45,754 bases of DNA, taken from NCBI GenBank assembly GCA_016284175.1, contig JAEEOJ010000060.1:1-45754 (forward strand), read 5' to 3'. Numbering within the stretch: the stretch's first letter is position 1; each line of letters opens with the position of its first letter. The translations under genes and the position numbers were made by a program. Shown here piece by piece: positions 7,615 to 19,306 of this stretch. Under the pieces are notes generated by a model. That model saw only the letters and a program-made list of their open reading frames with translations, did no database searches and was not told where the DNA came from. This DNA is from Lachnospiraceae bacterium. Lineage in GTDB: Bacteria > Bacillota > Clostridia > Lachnospirales > Lachnospiraceae.

Positions 7615-9783
7615 TTAGTTCACGCTTTTGCCTTCAAGAACCTTTGCCTGAACGCTCTTGGGAACGGGTTCATACTTCTCAAAGAACATTGAGTAGTTAC
7701 CACGGCCCTGTGTTCTGGAACGAAGGTCTGTAGCATAACCGAACATCTCGGCAAGAGGTACATAACCTCTGACAATCTTTCCGCCTCCGACGTCGTCCAT
7801 ACCTTCGATACGGCCACGACGGGAGTTGATATCGCCGATTACATCACCCATGTACTCTTCAGGCATTGTAACTTCAACCTTCATGATGGGCTCAAGAAGT
7901 ACGGGATCTGCTTTCTTCATAGCATCCTTGAACGCCATAGAACCTGCGATGTGGAATGCCATTTCTGAAGAGTCGACTTCATGGTATGAACCATCATATA
8001 CGTTAGCATGAATACCAAGTACAGGGAATCCGCCAAGGATACCGGAAAGTGCTGCTTCCTTGATACCTTCGCCGACTGCAGGGATGTATTCCTTAGGAAT
8101 AGCACCACCGACAACGGTAGATTCAAAGAGCAGTGTAGGAGGCTCGTTGATAAGAACGTTAGCCTTAGGATCAAATTCGAACTTGTCGCCGTTAGCGTCA
8201 AGGGGCTCGAATTTAACTTTACAATGACCGTACTGTCCACGACCACCGGACTGCTTAGCGTATTTGGAATCAACTTCAACAGCCTTTGTAAATGCCTCTT
8301 TGTAAGCAACCTGAGGAGCACCTACGTTAGCCTCAACCTTGAATTCACGAAGAAGTCTGTCAACGATGATTTCAAGGTGAAGTTCACCCATACCTGCGAT
8401 AATTGTCTGACCAGTTTCCTGATCTGTATGAGCACGGAATGTAGGATCTTCTTCAGCAAGTTTAGCCAAAGCTTCACCAAGTTTGCCCTGACCTGCCTTT
8501 GTCTTGGGCTCGATAGCGAGTTCAATAACGGGTTCAGGGAATTCCATACTTTCAAGGATTACGGGGTTCTGTTCGTCACAGATTGTATCACCTGTACCTG
8601 TAAGTTTGAAGCCTACTGCAGCAGCGATATCACCTGAGTAAACCTTGTCAAGTTCTGCTCTCTTGTTAGCGTGCATCTGTAAGATACGACCAACACGCTC
8701 TTTCTTATTCTTTGTTGCATTAAGAACATATGAACCTGAGTTCAGTGTTCCTGAGTATACTCTGAAGAATGCAAGCTTTCCTACGAAAGGATCGGCCATA
8801 ATCTTGAATGCAAGTGCTGCGAAAGGTTCTTCGTCTGAAGAATGTCTTTCTGTTTCATTTCCTTCAAGGTCAACACCCTTAATAGCAGGGATGTCAAGGG
8901 GTGAAGGCATGTATTCGATAACTGCATCAAGAAGCTTCTGTACACCTTTGTTTCTGTAAGCTGTACCACAGCAAACGGGAACTGCTGTACATTCGCATGT
9001 ACCTTTTCTTAAAGCTGCCTTAAGCTGATCTACGGTAATGGAATCGGGATCGTCCATCCACTCCATCATAAGGTCCTCATCAAGCTCTACGCACTTTTCG
9101 ATAAGGTCTGAATGATAGATTTCTGCTTCATCCTTCATATCTTCGGGAATGTCTGTGATTGAAATGTCTTCGCCCTTATCATCATTGTAGATGTAAGCCT
9201 GCATTTCAAATAAGTCAATGATTCCCTTAAATTCGTCTTCTTTACCGATAGGAAGCTGAATAACGATAGCATTCTTACCGAGACGATTCTTAATCTGATC
9301 TACAGCTGCATAGAAGTTTGCGCCTAAGATATCCATCTTATTGATGAATGCCATTCTGGGAACGTTGTATGTATCAGCCTGTCTCCAAACGTTTTCAGAC
9401 TGGGGCTCAACGCCGCCCTTTGCACAAAATACACCAACTGCACCGTCAAGTACACGAAGTGAACGCTCTACTTCTACAGTAAAGTCAACGTGACCCGGTG
9501 TGTCGATGATGTTAATACGATGCTCTAAAGCGCCTGCCTTGGGCTTGCAGTGATCCTGAAGTGTCCAGTGGCAAGTTGTAGCCGCAGAAGTAATGGTAAT
9601 ACCTCTTTCCTGTTCCTGCTCCATCCAGTCCATGGTAGCAGTACCGTCATGAGTCTCACCAATTTTATGGTTAATACCGGTATAGTAAAGGATACGCTCT
9701 GTCGTTGTAGTTTTACCTGCATCGATATGAGCCATGATACCGATATTTCTGGTCCGCTCAAGCGGATATTCTCTTCCAGCCAA
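7615..9783 (-). CDS. fusA: Elongation factor G (TTG start, domain IV insertion)
   Basis: This 722-residue GTPase drives tRNA-mRNA translocation. Residues 17-25 give AHIDAGKTT, followed by the DTPGHVDF and NKMD motifs, then domains II to V; the GGRGQYGH stretch and [19 protein letters not shown] mark domains IV and V. It is longer than the usual 690-705 residues. One source is a segment before INIIDTPGH, comparable to the E. coli protein. The other is a roughly 15-residue stretch at 538-552, before FESTVVGG in domain IV, that I do not recognise in ordinary EF-G. The start codon is TTG, with AGGAGG at proper spacing; the next Met (residue 17) would cut off the G1 motif. It follows rpsG by 18 bp. 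Confidence 0.97.
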   Translation of the reverse strand: MAGREYPLERTRNIGIMAHIDAGKTTTTERILYYTGINHKIGETHDGTATMDWMEQEQERGITITSAATTCHWTLQDHCKPKAGALEHRINIIDTPGHVDFTVEVERSLRVLDGAVGVFCAKGGVEPQSENVWRQADTYNVPRMAFINKMDILGANFYAAVDQIKNRLGKNAIVIQLPIGKEDEFKGIIDLFEMQAYIYNDDKGEDISITDIPEDMKDEAEIYHSDLIEKCVELDEDLMMEWMDDPDSITVDQLKAALRKGTCECTAVPVCCGTAYRNKGVQKLLDAVIEYMPSPLDIPAIKGVDLEGNETERHSSDEEPFAALAFKIMADPFVGKLAFFRVYSGTLNSGSYVLNATKNKKERVGRILQMHANKRAELDKVYSGDIAAAVGFKLTGTGDTICDEQNPVILESMEFPEPVIELAIEPKTKAGQGKLGEALAKLAEEDPTFRAHTDQETGQTIIAGMGELHLEIIVDRLLREFKVEANVGAPQVAYKEAFTKAVEVDSKYAKQSGGRGQYGHCKVKFEPLDANGDKFEFDPKANVLINEPPTLLFESTVVGGAIPKEYIPAVGEGIKEAALSGILGGFPVLGIHANVYDGSYHEVDSSEMAFHIAGSMAFKDAMKKADPVLLEPIMKVEVTMPEEYMGDVIGDINSRRGRIEGMDDVGGGKIVRGYVPLAEMFGYATDLRSRTQGRGNYSMFFEKYEPVPKSVQAKVLEGKSVN

Positions 9784-9801
9784 TGTCTTTTCCTCCTGTT
9801 A

Positions 9802-10272
9802 CTAGAAGCGATAGTGTGCGAAAGCCTTGTTAGACTCAGCCATCTTATGCACATCTTCTTTCTTCTTTACGGCTGCACCGGTATTATTTGCAGCATCTAA
9901 AATTTCGTTAGCTAATCTGTCTTCCATTGTCTTCTCACCACGCTTTCTAGCGTATGTGGTAAGCCAACGTAAACCGAGTGCCTGACGTCTGTCAGGGCGA
10001 ACCTCGATAGGTACCTGATATGTGGCACCACCGATACGACGAGCCTTAACTTCCAGCATGGGCATGATGTTGTTCATAGCTTCCTGGAATACTTCAAGGG
10101 CAGGTTTACCGGCTTTTTCTTCTACCTGAGCAAATGCACCGTATACAATCTTCTGAGCTACGCCCTTCTTACCGTCTAACATAATGTTATTGATAAGCTT
10201 GGTAACTACCTTGTCATTGTATAAGGGATCTGCCAATACATCTCTTTTCTGAATATGTCCTTTACGTGGCAC
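9802..10272 (-). CDS. rpsG: 30S ribosomal protein S7 (GTG start)
   Basis: This 156-residue protein begins [10 protein letters not shown] and contains [19 protein letters not shown], the S7 signature that nucleates assembly of the 3' major domain of 16S rRNA. Length is standard. The start codon is GTG, preceded by AAGGAGGG. It sits between rpsL and fusA, 213 bp after rpsL, a long spacer for this operon that holds RNA-structure potential. In E. coli S7 represses its own operon by binding the rpsL-rpsG spacer; whether that happens here is not known. Confidence 0.98.
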   Translation of the reverse strand: MPRKGHIQKRDVLADPLYNDKVVTKLINNIMLDGKKGVAQKIVYGAFAQVEEKAGKPALEVFQEAMNNIMPMLEVKARRIGGATYQVPIEVRPDRRQALGLRWLTTYARKRGEKTMEDRLANEILDAANNTGAAVKKKEDVHKMAESNKAFAHYRF

Positions 10273-10485
10273 GATTCTTCCCTCCTTAATTATTAATGGA
10301 ATCTAGAGCAATATGCTCTTTCTTCTCCGCTCATCCGGCATATACCGGCTAATTTGCGGAAATTAAATCTTCGGTACTCACATGTGTCCTCTAATGTGTT
10401 CGTGCTGTGTTCAATCTATAGCACTAAGCCAAAATCTGAATCCCAACACTTAAAATTAGTTCTGTTTGTGGTACAAACCTAAAAA
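10273..10485 (-). promoter_or_regulatory. Long structured rpsL-rpsG spacer, possible S7 control region
   Basis: This 213-nt spacer contains, near 10328-10362 on the - strand, an outer CCGC/GCGG pair around a CCGG/CCGG hairpin. A second possible hairpin, AGAGCATATTGCTCT, lies at about 10306-10320. No good promoter was found. It could be a translational control site, by analogy with the E. coli S7 spacer. This is inference only. Confidence 0.35.
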
Positions 10486-10905
10486 TTACTTACCTGCTTT
10501 AGGTCTCTTAGCGCCGTATTTTGAACGAGCCTGCTTGCGGTTAGCAACACCTGCGGTATCAAGTGTACCACGGATAATGTGGTATCTGGTACCGGGAAGG
10601 TCCTTTACTCTACCGCCACGGATCAATACTACGCTGTGTTCCTGAAGGTTGTGGCCTTCACCGGGAATGTAGCTGGTTACTTCAATACCATTTGAAAGAC
10701 GAACTCTGGCGATCTTACGAAGAGCTGAGTTAGGCTTCTTAGGTGTTGCAGTTTTAACAGCGGTACATACGCCTCTCTTCTGAGGAGAAGGTGCTTCGAC
10801 AGCCTTTTTGTGTAAAGAGTTAAAGCTTGACTGCAAAGCAGGTGCCTTAGACTTCTTTTCGGATGTCTTTCTTCCCTTACGTACTAACTGATTAATTGTC
10901 GGCAT
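10486..10905 (-). CDS. rpsL: 30S ribosomal protein S12
   Basis: This 139-residue protein of the decoding centre has the [12 protein letters not shown]-terminus, [15 protein letters not shown] and [17 protein letters not shown] motifs. The lysines that confer streptomycin resistance when mutated (in TPKKPNSA and GGRVKDLPG) are wild type. The ATG at 10905 has AAGGAGGA upstream. It is the first gene after the rpoC terminator and is served by a consensus promoter (10981-11009), so rpsL-rpsG-fusA-tuf can be expressed separately from rpoBC. Confidence 0.98.
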   Translation of the reverse strand: MPTINQLVRKGRKTSEKKSKAPALQSSFNSLHKKAVEAPSPQKRGVCTAVKTATPKKPNSALRKIARVRLSNGIEVTSYIPGEGHNLQEHSVVLIRGGRVKDLPGTRYHIIRGTLDTAGVANRKQARSKYGAKRPKAGK

Positions 10906-10980
10906 TAGATTTTCCTCCTTATCTTATTTTACGCGATTTTTTTGCGCAGTATAAAAGACGCACAAAAAGCGCGCCTTATT

Positions 10981-11009
10981 ATTATACTAATGTGAACTGT
11001 CAATGTCAA
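10981..11009 (-). promoter_or_regulatory. Consensus sigmaA promoter of rpsL-rpsG-fusA(-tuf)
   Basis: On the - strand: TTGACA (11004-11009), exactly 17 bp, TATAAT (10981-10986), a full match to consensus. A second TTGACA directly follows the first, but at 11 bp from the -10 it is too close to act with it. Confidence 0.93.
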
Positions 11010-11070
11010 TTGATTTTTTCTTAAATGTGCTCATAAAAGAAGCACTCCACACTATATTGTATTAAATATT

Positions 11071-11101
11071 GAAAACGGCGAACTTCATGTCCGCCGTTTT
11101 C
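11071..11101 (-). terminator. Terminator after rpoC
   Basis: Arms gaaaacggcg and cgccgttttc (11071-11080 and 11092-11101) form a 10-bp stem with a short loop, starting about 10 bp after the rpoC stop codon. The T run on the - strand is short, so termination may be partial. Confidence 0.75.
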
Positions 11102-11111
11102 TTATTAAAGA

Positions 11112-14100
11112 TTATTCTTCATCTGTATCGATGGTCTCTGCTTCTTCGTTATCTTCGATGATTTCTTCGTTGTAGTTTTCGATTGTTCTTCTGTAAAGAT
11201 TGGGAACATCAAGTTCTACGTCACGGTATCTCTTCATACCTGTACCTGCAGGAATAAGTTTACCGATGATAACATTTTCCTTAAGACCGATAAGAGGATC
11301 AACCTTGCCCTTAATAGCTGCATCGGTAAGAACCTTTGTGGTCTCCTGGAAGGAAGCTGCTGAAAGGAACGAGTTGGTTGCAAGAGCTGCCTTAGTAATA
11401 CCAAGGATGATATCGCTTGCTACTGCAGGTTCCGCATCGGGATTGTTTGCAAGAAGCTCATTGTTGATATCTTCAAGGTCAAGTCTGTCTACAAGGCTGC
11501 CGGGAAGTAATTCTGTATCACCGGCGCTCTCTACTCTCTGCTTCTTTAACATCTGGCGAACGATAACTTCGATGTGCTTGTCGGAAAGATCAACACCCTG
11601 GAGACCGTAAACCTTCTGTACTTCGCAGATAAGGTAATTCTCAACCGCATCTATCTTCTTGATCTCAAGTAAATCGTGAGGATTTACACTACCTTCGGTA
11701 AGTTCGTCGCCGGCTTCGATAACGTCACCTTCCTGAACTTTGATTCTTGAACCGTAAGGAATGAGATATGTCTTGGACTGCTCATCGTTAGCAACAACGA
11801 TTTCTCTCTTGTTGTTGGTTTCAGTAATTGATACTGTACCGCCGAACTCGGAGATGATAGCAAGTCCCTTAGGTTTTCTTGCTTCGAAAAGCTCTTCAAC
11901 TCTGGGAAGACCCTGAGTAATATCGTTACCTGCAACACCACCGGTATGGAATGTACGCATGGTAAGCTGTGTACCGGGTTCACCGATTGACTGAGCAGCG
12001 ATAATACCAACTGCTTCACCAACCTGAACTGCTTCACCGGTTGCCATGTTAGCACCGTAGCACTTAGCACAGATACCGTTCTTTGACTTACATGTTAAGA
12101 TACTTCTGATCTTAACTTCCTCAACAGGATTGCCGTCCTTGTTTACGCCGATCTTACAGATCTTCTCTGCACGGCTCGGTGTAATCATGTGGTTTGCTTT
12201 TACGATAATGTTACCGTCTTTATCATAAACGTCTTCGCAGGAAAATCTTCCTTTGATTCTGTCCTGAAGGCTTTCGATTGTCTTCTTGCCGTCAACGAAT
12301 GCGGAAACTGTTCTGCCGGGAATGAAATCTTTTCCTTCGCAGCAGTCAACTTCTCTGATAATGAGTTCCTGACAAACGTCAACCATTCGACGTGTAAGGT
12401 AACCGGAGTCAGCTGTACGAAGAGCTGTATCGGAAAGACCTTTACGAGCACCGTGAGCTGACATGAAGTACTCGAGTACGTCAAGACCTTCACGGAAGTT
12501 GGACTTGATGGGAAGTTCGATTGTACGACCTGTTGTATCAGCCATAAGTCCACGCATGCCGGCAAGCTGTTTCATCTGCTGTTCACTACCACGGGCACCT
12601 GAGTCAGCCATCATCTTGATGTTGTTGTACTGATCAAGACCGTTCATAAGCTCTTTTGTAAGTCTGGCATCGATATCTTCCCAAACCTTACATACGCCTT
12701 TGTATCTTTCTTCATCTGTACACTGACCACGACGGTACTTCATCTGGAGTACGTCTACCTTCTCCTGTGCTTCCTCAAGAAGTTCTTTCTTCTTTTCGGG
12801 AACTACCATATCTGAAATGGATACGGTAAGTGCTGCACGTGTTGAGTACTTGTAACCGATTGCTTTTACGAGGTCAAGTACTTCGGCTGTCTTTGTAGCT
12901 CCGTGTGTATTGATAACTTTTTCAAGGATCTGCTTTAACTGCTTCTTACCTACAAGGAAGTCGATTTCGGGAAGAACTGCATTCTCGGGAACGCTTCTGT
13001 CCACATAACCTAAATCCTGAGGAAGAATTTCGTTGAATAAAAGTCTTCCGAGTGTTGTTTCAACTACTCCTGTAACAAATTCATCGTCAGCCATCTTCTT
13101 TTCGATTCTGACTTTAATCTTTGCATGAAGAGTGATGATACCGTTTTCGTAAGCAAGGATTGCTTCGTTAACACTCTTGAAGTATTTGCCTTCTCCTCTT
13201 GAGCCGGGTCTCTCCTGTGTAAGGTAGTAGATACCGAGAACCATATCCTGTGAAGGAACGGCAACGGGTGCACCGTCTGAAGGTTTAAGAAGGTTATTGG
13301 GTGAAAGAAGTAAGAAACGACATTCTGCCTGAGCTTCCACACTTAAGGGAAGGTGAACAGCCATCTGGTCACCGTCGAAGTCAGCGTTGAACGCTGTACA
13401 TACGAGGGGATGAAGCTTGATAGCCTTACCTTCTACGAGAATCGGTTCAAATGCCTGAATACCGAGTCTGTGAAGTGTCGGAGCACGGTTTAACATAACA
13501 GGATGCTCGCAGATGACGTCTTCAAGAACGTCCCATACTCTTACATCGAGTCTTTCAACCATTTTCTTTGCATGTTTGATGTTAGGGCTAAGTCCTCTGC
13601 CGACAAGCTCTTTCATAACGAAGGGCTTGAAGAGTTCGATAGCCATTTCTTTAGGAAGACCGCACTGATAAATCTTAAGTTCGGGTCCTACAACGATAAC
13701 GGAACGTCCTGAGTAGTCAACACGCTTGCCAAGAAGGTTCTGACGGAAACGTCCGGATTTACCTTTGAGCATGTCGGAAAGTGACTTAAGTGCTCTGTTG
13801 GAAGGTCCGGTAACAGGTCTTCCTCTTCTGCCGTTATCAATAAGTGCATCAACAGCTTCCTGAAGCATTCTCTTCTCGTTACGAACGATGATATCGGGTG
13901 CACCGAGTGTAAGAAGCTTTGCAAGTCTGTTGTTTCTGTTAATAATTCTTCTGTATAAGTCGTTTAAGTCGCTGGTTGCGAAACGGCCGCCGTCAAGCTG
14001 TACCATAGGACGAATATCGGGCGGAATAACAGGGATTACATCAAGAATCATCCATTCGGGCTTGTTGCCTGACTCACGGAATGCTTCGATTGCCTCGAGT

Positions 14101-14753
14101 CTCTTCATGAGTTTGGATTTCTTCTGACCCTTTGAGCTGTCGGAATCAAGCTCTTCTTTAATAGCTGCGTACTCTGTTTCAAGATCCACACCCATTAAAA
14201 GTTCCTTAACGGCCTCAGCACCCATACCTACGCGGAATGTATCGCCGTACTGTTCTCTTGCGGTCTGGTACTCTTTCTCGGAAAGAACCTGCTTGAACTC
14301 AAGCTGTGATTCGCCGGGATCAAGTACAACGTAAGACACGAAGTAAAGAATCTTTTCAAGTGCCTTGGGGCTTAAATCAAGAATGAGACCCATTCTTGAA
14401 GGAATGCCCTTAAAGTACCAGATGTGTGAAACGGGAGCGGACAGTTTAATATGTCCCATTCTCTCTCTACGAACGCTGGCCTTTGTTACTTCTACGCCAC
14501 AACGGTCGCAGACAACGCCTTTGTAACGAATCTTTTTATATTTACCGCAATGACATTCCCAGTCTTTGCTCGGTCCGAAAATCTTTTCGCAGAATAAGCC
14601 TTCTTTTTCGGGCTTTAATGTTCTGTAGTTGATGGTCTCGGGCTTTTCAACTTCGCCTCTGGACCATTCAAGAATTTTCTCGGGTGATGCCAAACCGATT
14701 TTGATTGAATCAAATGTTATCGGTTCATATCCATCTCTTTTTATATCAGACAT
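11112..14753 (-). CDS. rpoC: DNA-directed RNA polymerase beta' subunit
   Basis: This 1213-residue catalytic subunit of RNA polymerase has the N-terminal zinc site CHCG...CDRCG at about residues 67-87, the active-site loop [12 protein letters not shown] at about 455-466 (three Asp binding the catalytic Mg), and the bridge-helix/trigger-loop region later ([16 protein letters not shown]). Length fits Firmicutes forms without the large insertions seen in proteobacteria. The C-terminus is acidic. It follows rpoB by 41 bp and is surely co-transcribed with it. The ATG at 14753 has AAGGAG upstream. Confidence 0.98.
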   Translation of the reverse strand: MSDIKRDGYEPITFDSIKIGLASPEKILEWSRGEVEKPETINYRTLKPEKEGLFCEKIFGPSKDWECHCGKYKKIRYKGVVCDRCGVEVTKASVRRERMGHIKLSAPVSHIWYFKGIPSRMGLILDLSPKALEKILYFVSYVVLDPGESQLEFKQVLSEKEYQTAREQYGDTFRVGMGAEAVKELLMGVDLETEYAAIKEELDSDSSKGQKKSKLMKRLEAIEAFRESGNKPEWMILDVIPVIPPDIRPMVQLDGGRFATSDLNDLYRRIINRNNRLAKLLTLGAPDIIVRNEKRMLQEAVDALIDNGRRGRPVTGPSNRALKSLSDMLKGKSGRFRQNLLGKRVDYSGRSVIVVGPELKIYQCGLPKEMAIELFKPFVMKELVGRGLSPNIKHAKKMVERLDVRVWDVLEDVICEHPVMLNRAPTLHRLGIQAFEPILVEGKAIKLHPLVCTAFNADFDGDQMAVHLPLSVEAQAECRFLLLSPNNLLKPSDGAPVAVPSQDMVLGIYYLTQERPGSRGEGKYFKSVNEAILAYENGIITLHAKIKVRIEKKMADDEFVTGVVETTLGRLLFNEILPQDLGYVDRSVPENAVLPEIDFLVGKKQLKQILEKVINTHGATKTAEVLDLVKAIGYKYSTRAALTVSISDMVVPEKKKELLEEAQEKVDVLQMKYRRGQCTDEERYKGVCKVWEDIDARLTKELMNGLDQYNNIKMMADSGARGSEQQMKQLAGMRGLMADTTGRTIELPIKSNFREGLDVLEYFMSAHGARKGLSDTALRTADSGYLTRRMVDVCQELIIREVDCCEGKDFIPGRTVSAFVDGKKTIESLQDRIKGRFSCEDVYDKDGNIIVKANHMITPSRAEKICKIGVNKDGNPVEEVKIRSILTCKSKNGICAKCYGANMATGEAVQVGEAVGIIAAQSIGEPGTQLTMRTFHTGGVAGNDITQGLPRVEELFEARKPKGLAIISEFGGTVSITETNNKREIVVANDEQSKTYLIPYGSRIKVQEGDVIEAGDELTEGSVNPHDLLEIKKIDAVENYLICEVQKVYGLQGVDLSDKHIEVIVRQMLKKQRVESAGDTELLPGSLVDRLDLEDINNELLANNPDAEPAVASDIILGITKAALATNSFLSAASFQETTKVLTDAAIKGKVDPLIGLKENVIIGKLIPAGTGMKRYRDVELDVPNLYRRTIENYNEEIIEDNEEAETIDTDEE

Positions 14754-14794
14754 TTCCTGGCTCTCCTTTTTAAAATAATGTGTTAAATGTTCAA

Positions 14795-17700
14795 CTATTC
14801 TTCGTCACCTGCAAAATCATTTACCGAATCCTCTTCGTAAACGTACTCTTCTGAGTAATCGTCATCGAATCTGTCATCGTTGTCTTCTTCACCGATTGTG
14901 TGCTCCGTGAAGCCCATCTCGGTAAGTTTCATACCTTCATAATCTGCGGTGTCTGAATCGTCGCCCATTTCTGCACGGTAAGTATTAGTAGTAACTTCAG
15001 TGTTTTCAAGAAGTACAACTTCGTTGCCGTCTTCGTCAAGCACCTTAACATCAAGACAAAGTGACTGAAGTTCCTTAAGTAATACCTTGAATGATTCAGG
15101 TATACCGGGTGTAGGAATGTTCTCGCCCTTGATAATTGCCTCGTATGTCTTTACACGACCTACAACGTCATCGGACTTAACAGTAAGGATTTCCTGAAGT
15201 GTATAGGATGCACCGTATGCTTCAAGTGCCCAAACTTCCATTTCACCGAAACGCTGTCCACCGAACTGAGCTTTACCGCCGAGAGGCTGCTGAGTTACGA
15301 GTGAGTACGGTCCTGTCGAACGTGCATGGATCTTATCATCAACAAGGTGATGGAGCTTAAGATAATGCATGTGTCCGATGGTAACGGGTCCGTCGAAGTA
15401 TTCGCCGGTACGACCGTCACGAAGTCTTACTTTACCGTCTCTTGAAATAGGAACGCCTTTCCAGAGTTCTCTGTGGTCTCTGTTTTCATACAGATACTCG
15501 AGAATTTCAGGAAGAAGAACGTCTTTATATTTCTTTTCAAAATCTTCCCATGTACCGTTTACATAGTCGTTAGCCATGTCAAGGGTATCCATGATGTCGT
15601 TTTCGTTTGCGCCGTCGAATACGGGGGTTGCAATGTTAAATCCGAGAGCCTTTGCAGCAAGTGAAAGGTGGATTTCAAGTACCTGACCGATATTCATACG
15701 GGAAGGAACGCCAAGAGGGTTAAGCACGATATCAAGAGGACGTCCGTTAGGAAGATAAGGCATATCTTCTACGGGAAGAACTCTTGAAACAACACCTTTG
15801 TTACCGTGACGGCCGGCCATCTTATCACCTACAGAAATCTTTCTCTTCTGTGCGATGTAAATTCTGACCTTCTGGTTAACTCCGGGTGAAAGTTCCGAAT
15901 CGCCCTGAGCACGTGAGAATACTTTGGCATCAACTACAACACCGTATTCGCCGTGAGGTACCTTAAGAGATGTGTCTCTTACTTCTCTTGCCTTCTCACC
16001 GAAGATTGCTCTTAAAAGTCTCTCTTCGGGTGTTAATTCTGTTTCTCCCTTAGGAGTAACTTTACCTACAAGGATATCGCCCGCACGAACCTCTGCACCG
16101 ATACGGATGATACCGTTTTCGTCAAGGTCTTTACGTGCATCTTCGCCGACACCGGGAAGATCTCTTGTAATCTCTTCGGGTCCGAGCTTTGTATCTCTTG
16201 CTTCTGTTTCATATTCTTCAATATGTACAGAAGTATAAACATCTTCTTTTACGAGTCTTTCTGAAAGAAGTACAGCATCCTCGTAGTTGTAACCTTCCCA
16301 TGTCATGAAACCGATGAGAGGGTTCTTACCTAAACCTAATTCGCCGTTAGCGGTTGAAGGACCGTCTGCGATAACCTGACCTGCTTCAACATGGTCGCCC
16401 TGGAATACGATGGGCTTCTGGTTGTAACAGTTGCTCTGGTTACTTCTTGCGAACTTGGAAAGTTTGATATCTTCTTTTGTGCCGTCGTCATATGTCATCT
16501 TAATTAGTTCGGATGAAACATAATCGATTGTACCGGCTTTCTTGGCTACCTTACATACGCCTGAGTCAACAGCAGCCTTTGCTTCCATACCTGTACCAAC
16601 AACGGGTGCCTCGGTAAAGAGAAGGGGAACTGCCTGACGCTGCATGTTCGAACCCATGAGGGCACGGTTAGCATCGTCGTTCTCAAGGAAAGGAATTAAA
16701 GCTGTAGCTACCGAGAATACCATCTTGGGAGATACGTCCATGTAATCGAACATAGCCTTGGGATATTCATGTGTTTCTTCTTTGAAACGACCGGTAACCA
16801 TCTTTCTTACGAAGTGGCCTTCTTCATCGAGCTTTTCGTTAGCCTGTGCTACATGATAGTTATCTTCTTCATCAGCTGCCATGTAAACAACTTCGTCGGT
16901 AACTCTGGGATTCTCGGGATCTGTTTTGTCAATCTTTCTGTAAGGAGCCTCGATAAATCCGTACTCATTGATTCTTGCATAAGAAGCAAGTGAGTTGATA
17001 AGACCGATGTTAGGACCTTCGGGTGTCTCGATAGGACACATTCTTCCGTAATGTGTATAGTGAACGTCTCGAACTTCGAATCCGGCACGGTCTCTTGAAA
17101 GACCACCGGGTCCTAATGCTGAAAGACGTCTCTTATGTGTAAGTTCGCCGAGAGGGTTATTCTGGTCCATGAACTGTGAAAGCTGTGATGAACCTACGAA
17201 TTCCTTCATAGCTGCCTGTACGGGCTTGATGTTTACAAGGCTTGAAGCCGAAACATCATCTGCATCATGAGTGGTCATTCTTTCACGAACAACTCTTTCC
17301 ATTCTTGAAAGACCGATTCTGTACTGGTTCTGGAGAAGTTCTCCGACAGCACGGATACGTCTGTTTCCTAAGTGGTCGATATCATCCTTATTACCGATAC
17401 CGTACTCAAGATGTAAGCAGTAGTTAATGCTGGCAAGGATATCTTCCTTGGTAATGTGCTTGGGAATAAGATCGGAGATGTTGTTCTTGATTGCATCGCC
17501 GAGCTCTTCGGGTCTCTCTGCATATTCGCCGAGGATTGTCTGAAGTACGGGGAAGTAAACGAGTTCGGTAATACCAAGCTCTTCCTTGTCACAGTCAACC
17601 CACTCGGAAATATCAACCATCATGTTGGAGAGTACTTTTACGTTTCTTTCTTCTGTCTGAATTAAAACAGAAGGAACAGCAGCGTTCTGAATCTTTGTAG

Positions 17701-18688
17701 CAGTTTCCTTATCTACAACATCGCCTGCCTTGGCAAGTACGTCACCTGTAAACTCACTTACAACATCTTCGGCTAAAACATGGCCTACGATTCTCTTGTT
17801 GAAGTTGAGTTTCTTATTATATGTATAACGTCCAACCTTTGCGAGGTCGTAACGTCTGGGATCAAAGAACATGGAGTTCATGAAGTTCTCTGCGTTTTCT
17901 ACGCTGAAAGGCTCGCCGGGGCGAAGTCTTGCATAGAGTTCTCTAAGGCCTTCCTGATAGTTCTTGGAAGGGTCTTTTGCGATTGTGGCAAGGATCTTGG
18001 GATCGTCACCGAAAACAGAGATGATATCTTCGTCGCTGCTGATTCCGAGCGCACGAATAAAAGCGGTCATAGGCATCTTTTTGTTTCTGTCTACATGAAC
18101 GCTTGCGATATCGTTAGAGTCTGTTTCATATTCAAGCCATGCACCACGGTTAGGAATAACTGTGGATGCGAAGAGCTTCTTTCCTAATTTATCATGTGTA
18201 TAATCATAGTAAATGCCCGGGGAACGAACGAGCTGTGAGACGATTACACGCTCGGCACCATTGATTACGAAGGTACCGGTTTCTGTCATGAGAGGGAAAT
18301 TCCCCATAAAAATGTCGGATTCCTTAATCTCAAACTGACCTGTCTTGTTGCCGTTCTTGTCTTTCTCCGGAACGTACAGACGGGCCTTTACTCTCAAGGG
18401 TGCTTCATAGGTAAGGTCTCTTTCCTTGCACTCTTCGATTGTATGCTTTGCCTCATCCTCGGCAAGAGTGAAATCAACAAAATCAAGGCGCATGTCGCCA
18501 CCGAAGTTGGTGATGGGACAAATGTCTGCGAAAGCTTCCTTTAAACCTTCTTTGAGAAACCATTCATATGATTTCTTCTGAACTTCGATAAGGTCGGGAA
18601 TTTCGAGCACTTCTTCCTGTCTTGAATAGCTGATTCGTAAGCTGTTACCGTTGTACACCGGACGAATTCTTTTCTTTTCCATTGACAT
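14795..18688 (-). CDS. rpoB: DNA-directed RNA polymerase beta subunit
   Basis: This 1297-residue subunit has the expected domain order: [16 protein letters not shown] at the N-terminus, the rifampicin pocket [23 protein letters not shown] split across about residues 497-522 with wild-type Asp, His and Ser positions, and the GHRG-like [12 protein letters not shown] and C-terminal [18 protein letters not shown] motifs. The last 60 residues are very rich in Asp and Glu. Two starts are possible, 18688 and 18682 (M S M E K); GGAG is 4 nt from the first and 10 nt from the second, so the choice is open. It is transcribed from the promoter at 18806-18834 plus read-through from rplL. Confidence 0.98.
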   Translation of the reverse strand: MSMEKKRIRPVYNGNSLRISYSRQEEVLEIPDLIEVQKKSYEWFLKEGLKEAFADICPITNFGGDMRLDFVDFTLAEDEAKHTIEECKERDLTYEAPLRVKARLYVPEKDKNGNKTGQFEIKESDIFMGNFPLMTETGTFVINGAERVIVSQLVRSPGIYYDYTHDKLGKKLFASTVIPNRGAWLEYETDSNDIASVHVDRNKKMPMTAFIRALGISSDEDIISVFGDDPKILATIAKDPSKNYQEGLRELYARLRPGEPFSVENAENFMNSMFFDPRRYDLAKVGRYTYNKKLNFNKRIVGHVLAEDVVSEFTGDVLAKAGDVVDKETATKIQNAAVPSVLIQTEERNVKVLSNMMVDISEWVDCDKEELGITELVYFPVLQTILGEYAERPEELGDAIKNNISDLIPKHITKEDILASINYCLHLEYGIGNKDDIDHLGNRRIRAVGELLQNQYRIGLSRMERVVRERMTTHDADDVSASSLVNIKPVQAAMKEFVGSSQLSQFMDQNNPLGELTHKRRLSALGPGGLSRDRAGFEVRDVHYTHYGRMCPIETPEGPNIGLINSLASYARINEYGFIEAPYRKIDKTDPENPRVTDEVVYMAADEEDNYHVAQANEKLDEEGHFVRKMVTGRFKEETHEYPKAMFDYMDVSPKMVFSVATALIPFLENDDANRALMGSNMQRQAVPLLFTEAPVVGTGMEAKAAVDSGVCKVAKKAGTIDYVSSELIKMTYDDGTKEDIKLSKFARSNQSNCYNQKPIVFQGDHVEAGQVIADGPSTANGELGLGKNPLIGFMTWEGYNYEDAVLLSERLVKEDVYTSVHIEEYETEARDTKLGPEEITRDLPGVGEDARKDLDENGIIRIGAEVRAGDILVGKVTPKGETELTPEERLLRAIFGEKAREVRDTSLKVPHGEYGVVVDAKVFSRAQGDSELSPGVNQKVRIYIAQKRKISVGDKMAGRHGNKGVVSRVLPVEDMPYLPNGRPLDIVLNPLGVPSRMNIGQVLEIHLSLAAKALGFNIATPVFDGANENDIMDTLDMANDYVNGTWEDFEKKYKDVLLPEILEYLYENRDHRELWKGVPISRDGKVRLRDGRTGEYFDGPVTIGHMHYLKLHHLVDDKIHARSTGPYSLVTQQPLGGKAQFGGQRFGEMEVWALEAYGASYTLQEILTVKSDDVVGRVKTYEAIIKGENIPTPGIPESFKVLLKELQSLCLDVKVLDEDGNEVVLLENTEVTTNTYRAEMGDDSDTADYEGMKLTEMGFTEHTIGEEDNDDRFDDDYSEEYVYEEDSVNDFAGDEE

Positions 18689-18805
18689 TCTGCTCCAATC
18701 TTTATATAATCACTAATTTTTTGGAGAAAATCGGGCTTTTTTTGACCCTTTTTTTAGGCAATAAAAAGTCAAATGGGCCACATCTCCCACATTAGCGCAT
18801 TTTCC

Positions 18806-18834
18806 ATCATAACAAAAAAACAACCGGAAGTCAA
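18806..18834 (-). promoter_or_regulatory. rpoBC promoter nested in the rplL terminator
   Basis: On the - strand: TTGACT (18829-18834), 17-bp spacer, TATGAT (18806-18811). The -35 lies in the loop of the rplL terminator, and the spacer is that terminator's 3' arm plus its T run. Confidence 0.8.
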
Positions 18835-18854
18835 ATACTTTTTCCGGTTGTTTT
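18814..18854 (-). terminator. Terminator/attenuator after rplL
   Basis: A 13-bp stem (aaaacaaccggaa 18817-18829 with ttccggttgtttt 18842-18854), a 12-nt loop, and seven T on the - strand (18814-18820). It sits 25 bp after the rplL stop and would reduce read-through into rpoBC. Confidence 0.9.
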
Positions 18855-18879
18855 GAATATTTTTTCTAAAGATTTTTAA

Positions 18880-19260
18880 TTACTTTAAAGTAACCTTAGC
18901 GCCTTCAGCTTCAAGTTTAGCCTTGATGTCGTCAGCTTCTTCCTTAGAAGCGCCTTCCTTAACCATCTTAGGAGCTGCATCTACGAGATCCTTAGCTTCC
19001 TTAAGACCTAAGCCTGTAGCTTCACGAACTACTTTGATAACCTTAACCTTGTTAGGTCCTACATCTGTAAGTTCTACATCGAACTCAGTCTTCTCTTCTG
19101 CTGCTGCGCCTGCATCACCAGCACCTGCTGCTGCAACTACAACGCCTGCTGCTGCAGATACGCCGAATTCTTCCTCACATGCCTTTACAAGATCGTTTAA
19201 TTCAAGTACGCTGAGCTCTTTAATAGCAGCGATAAATTCTTCTGTTGTTAATTTAGCCAT
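18880..19260 (-). CDS. rplL: 50S ribosomal protein L7/L12
   Basis: This 126-residue stalk protein recruits translation GTPases. It has the N-terminal dimerisation helix ([19 protein letters not shown]), an Ala/Gly/Val-rich flexible hinge at about residues 35-55, and the C-terminal domain with [20 protein letters not shown] and the factor-binding [12 protein letters not shown]. Length is typical. It lies 46 bp after rplJ and is under the L10 leader. The terminator directly after it helps keep L7/L12 more abundant than RNA polymerase, as in other bacteria. Confidence 0.98.
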   Translation of the reverse strand: MAKLTTEEFIAAIKELSVLELNDLVKACEEEFGVSAAAGVVVAAAGAGDAGAAAEEKTEFDVELTDVGPNKVKVIKVVREATGLGLKEAKDLVDAAPKMVKEGASKEEADDIKAKLEAEGAKVTLK

Positions 19261-19306
19261 TTTAATTTTCCTCCATATTGATAAATAAATACTAATTTAC
19301 AGTTAA

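Noticed and set aside
8008-8637. 209-codon + strand open frame inside fusA
   Set aside because: Antisense shadow of EF-G with no ribosome binding site and no recognisable family.
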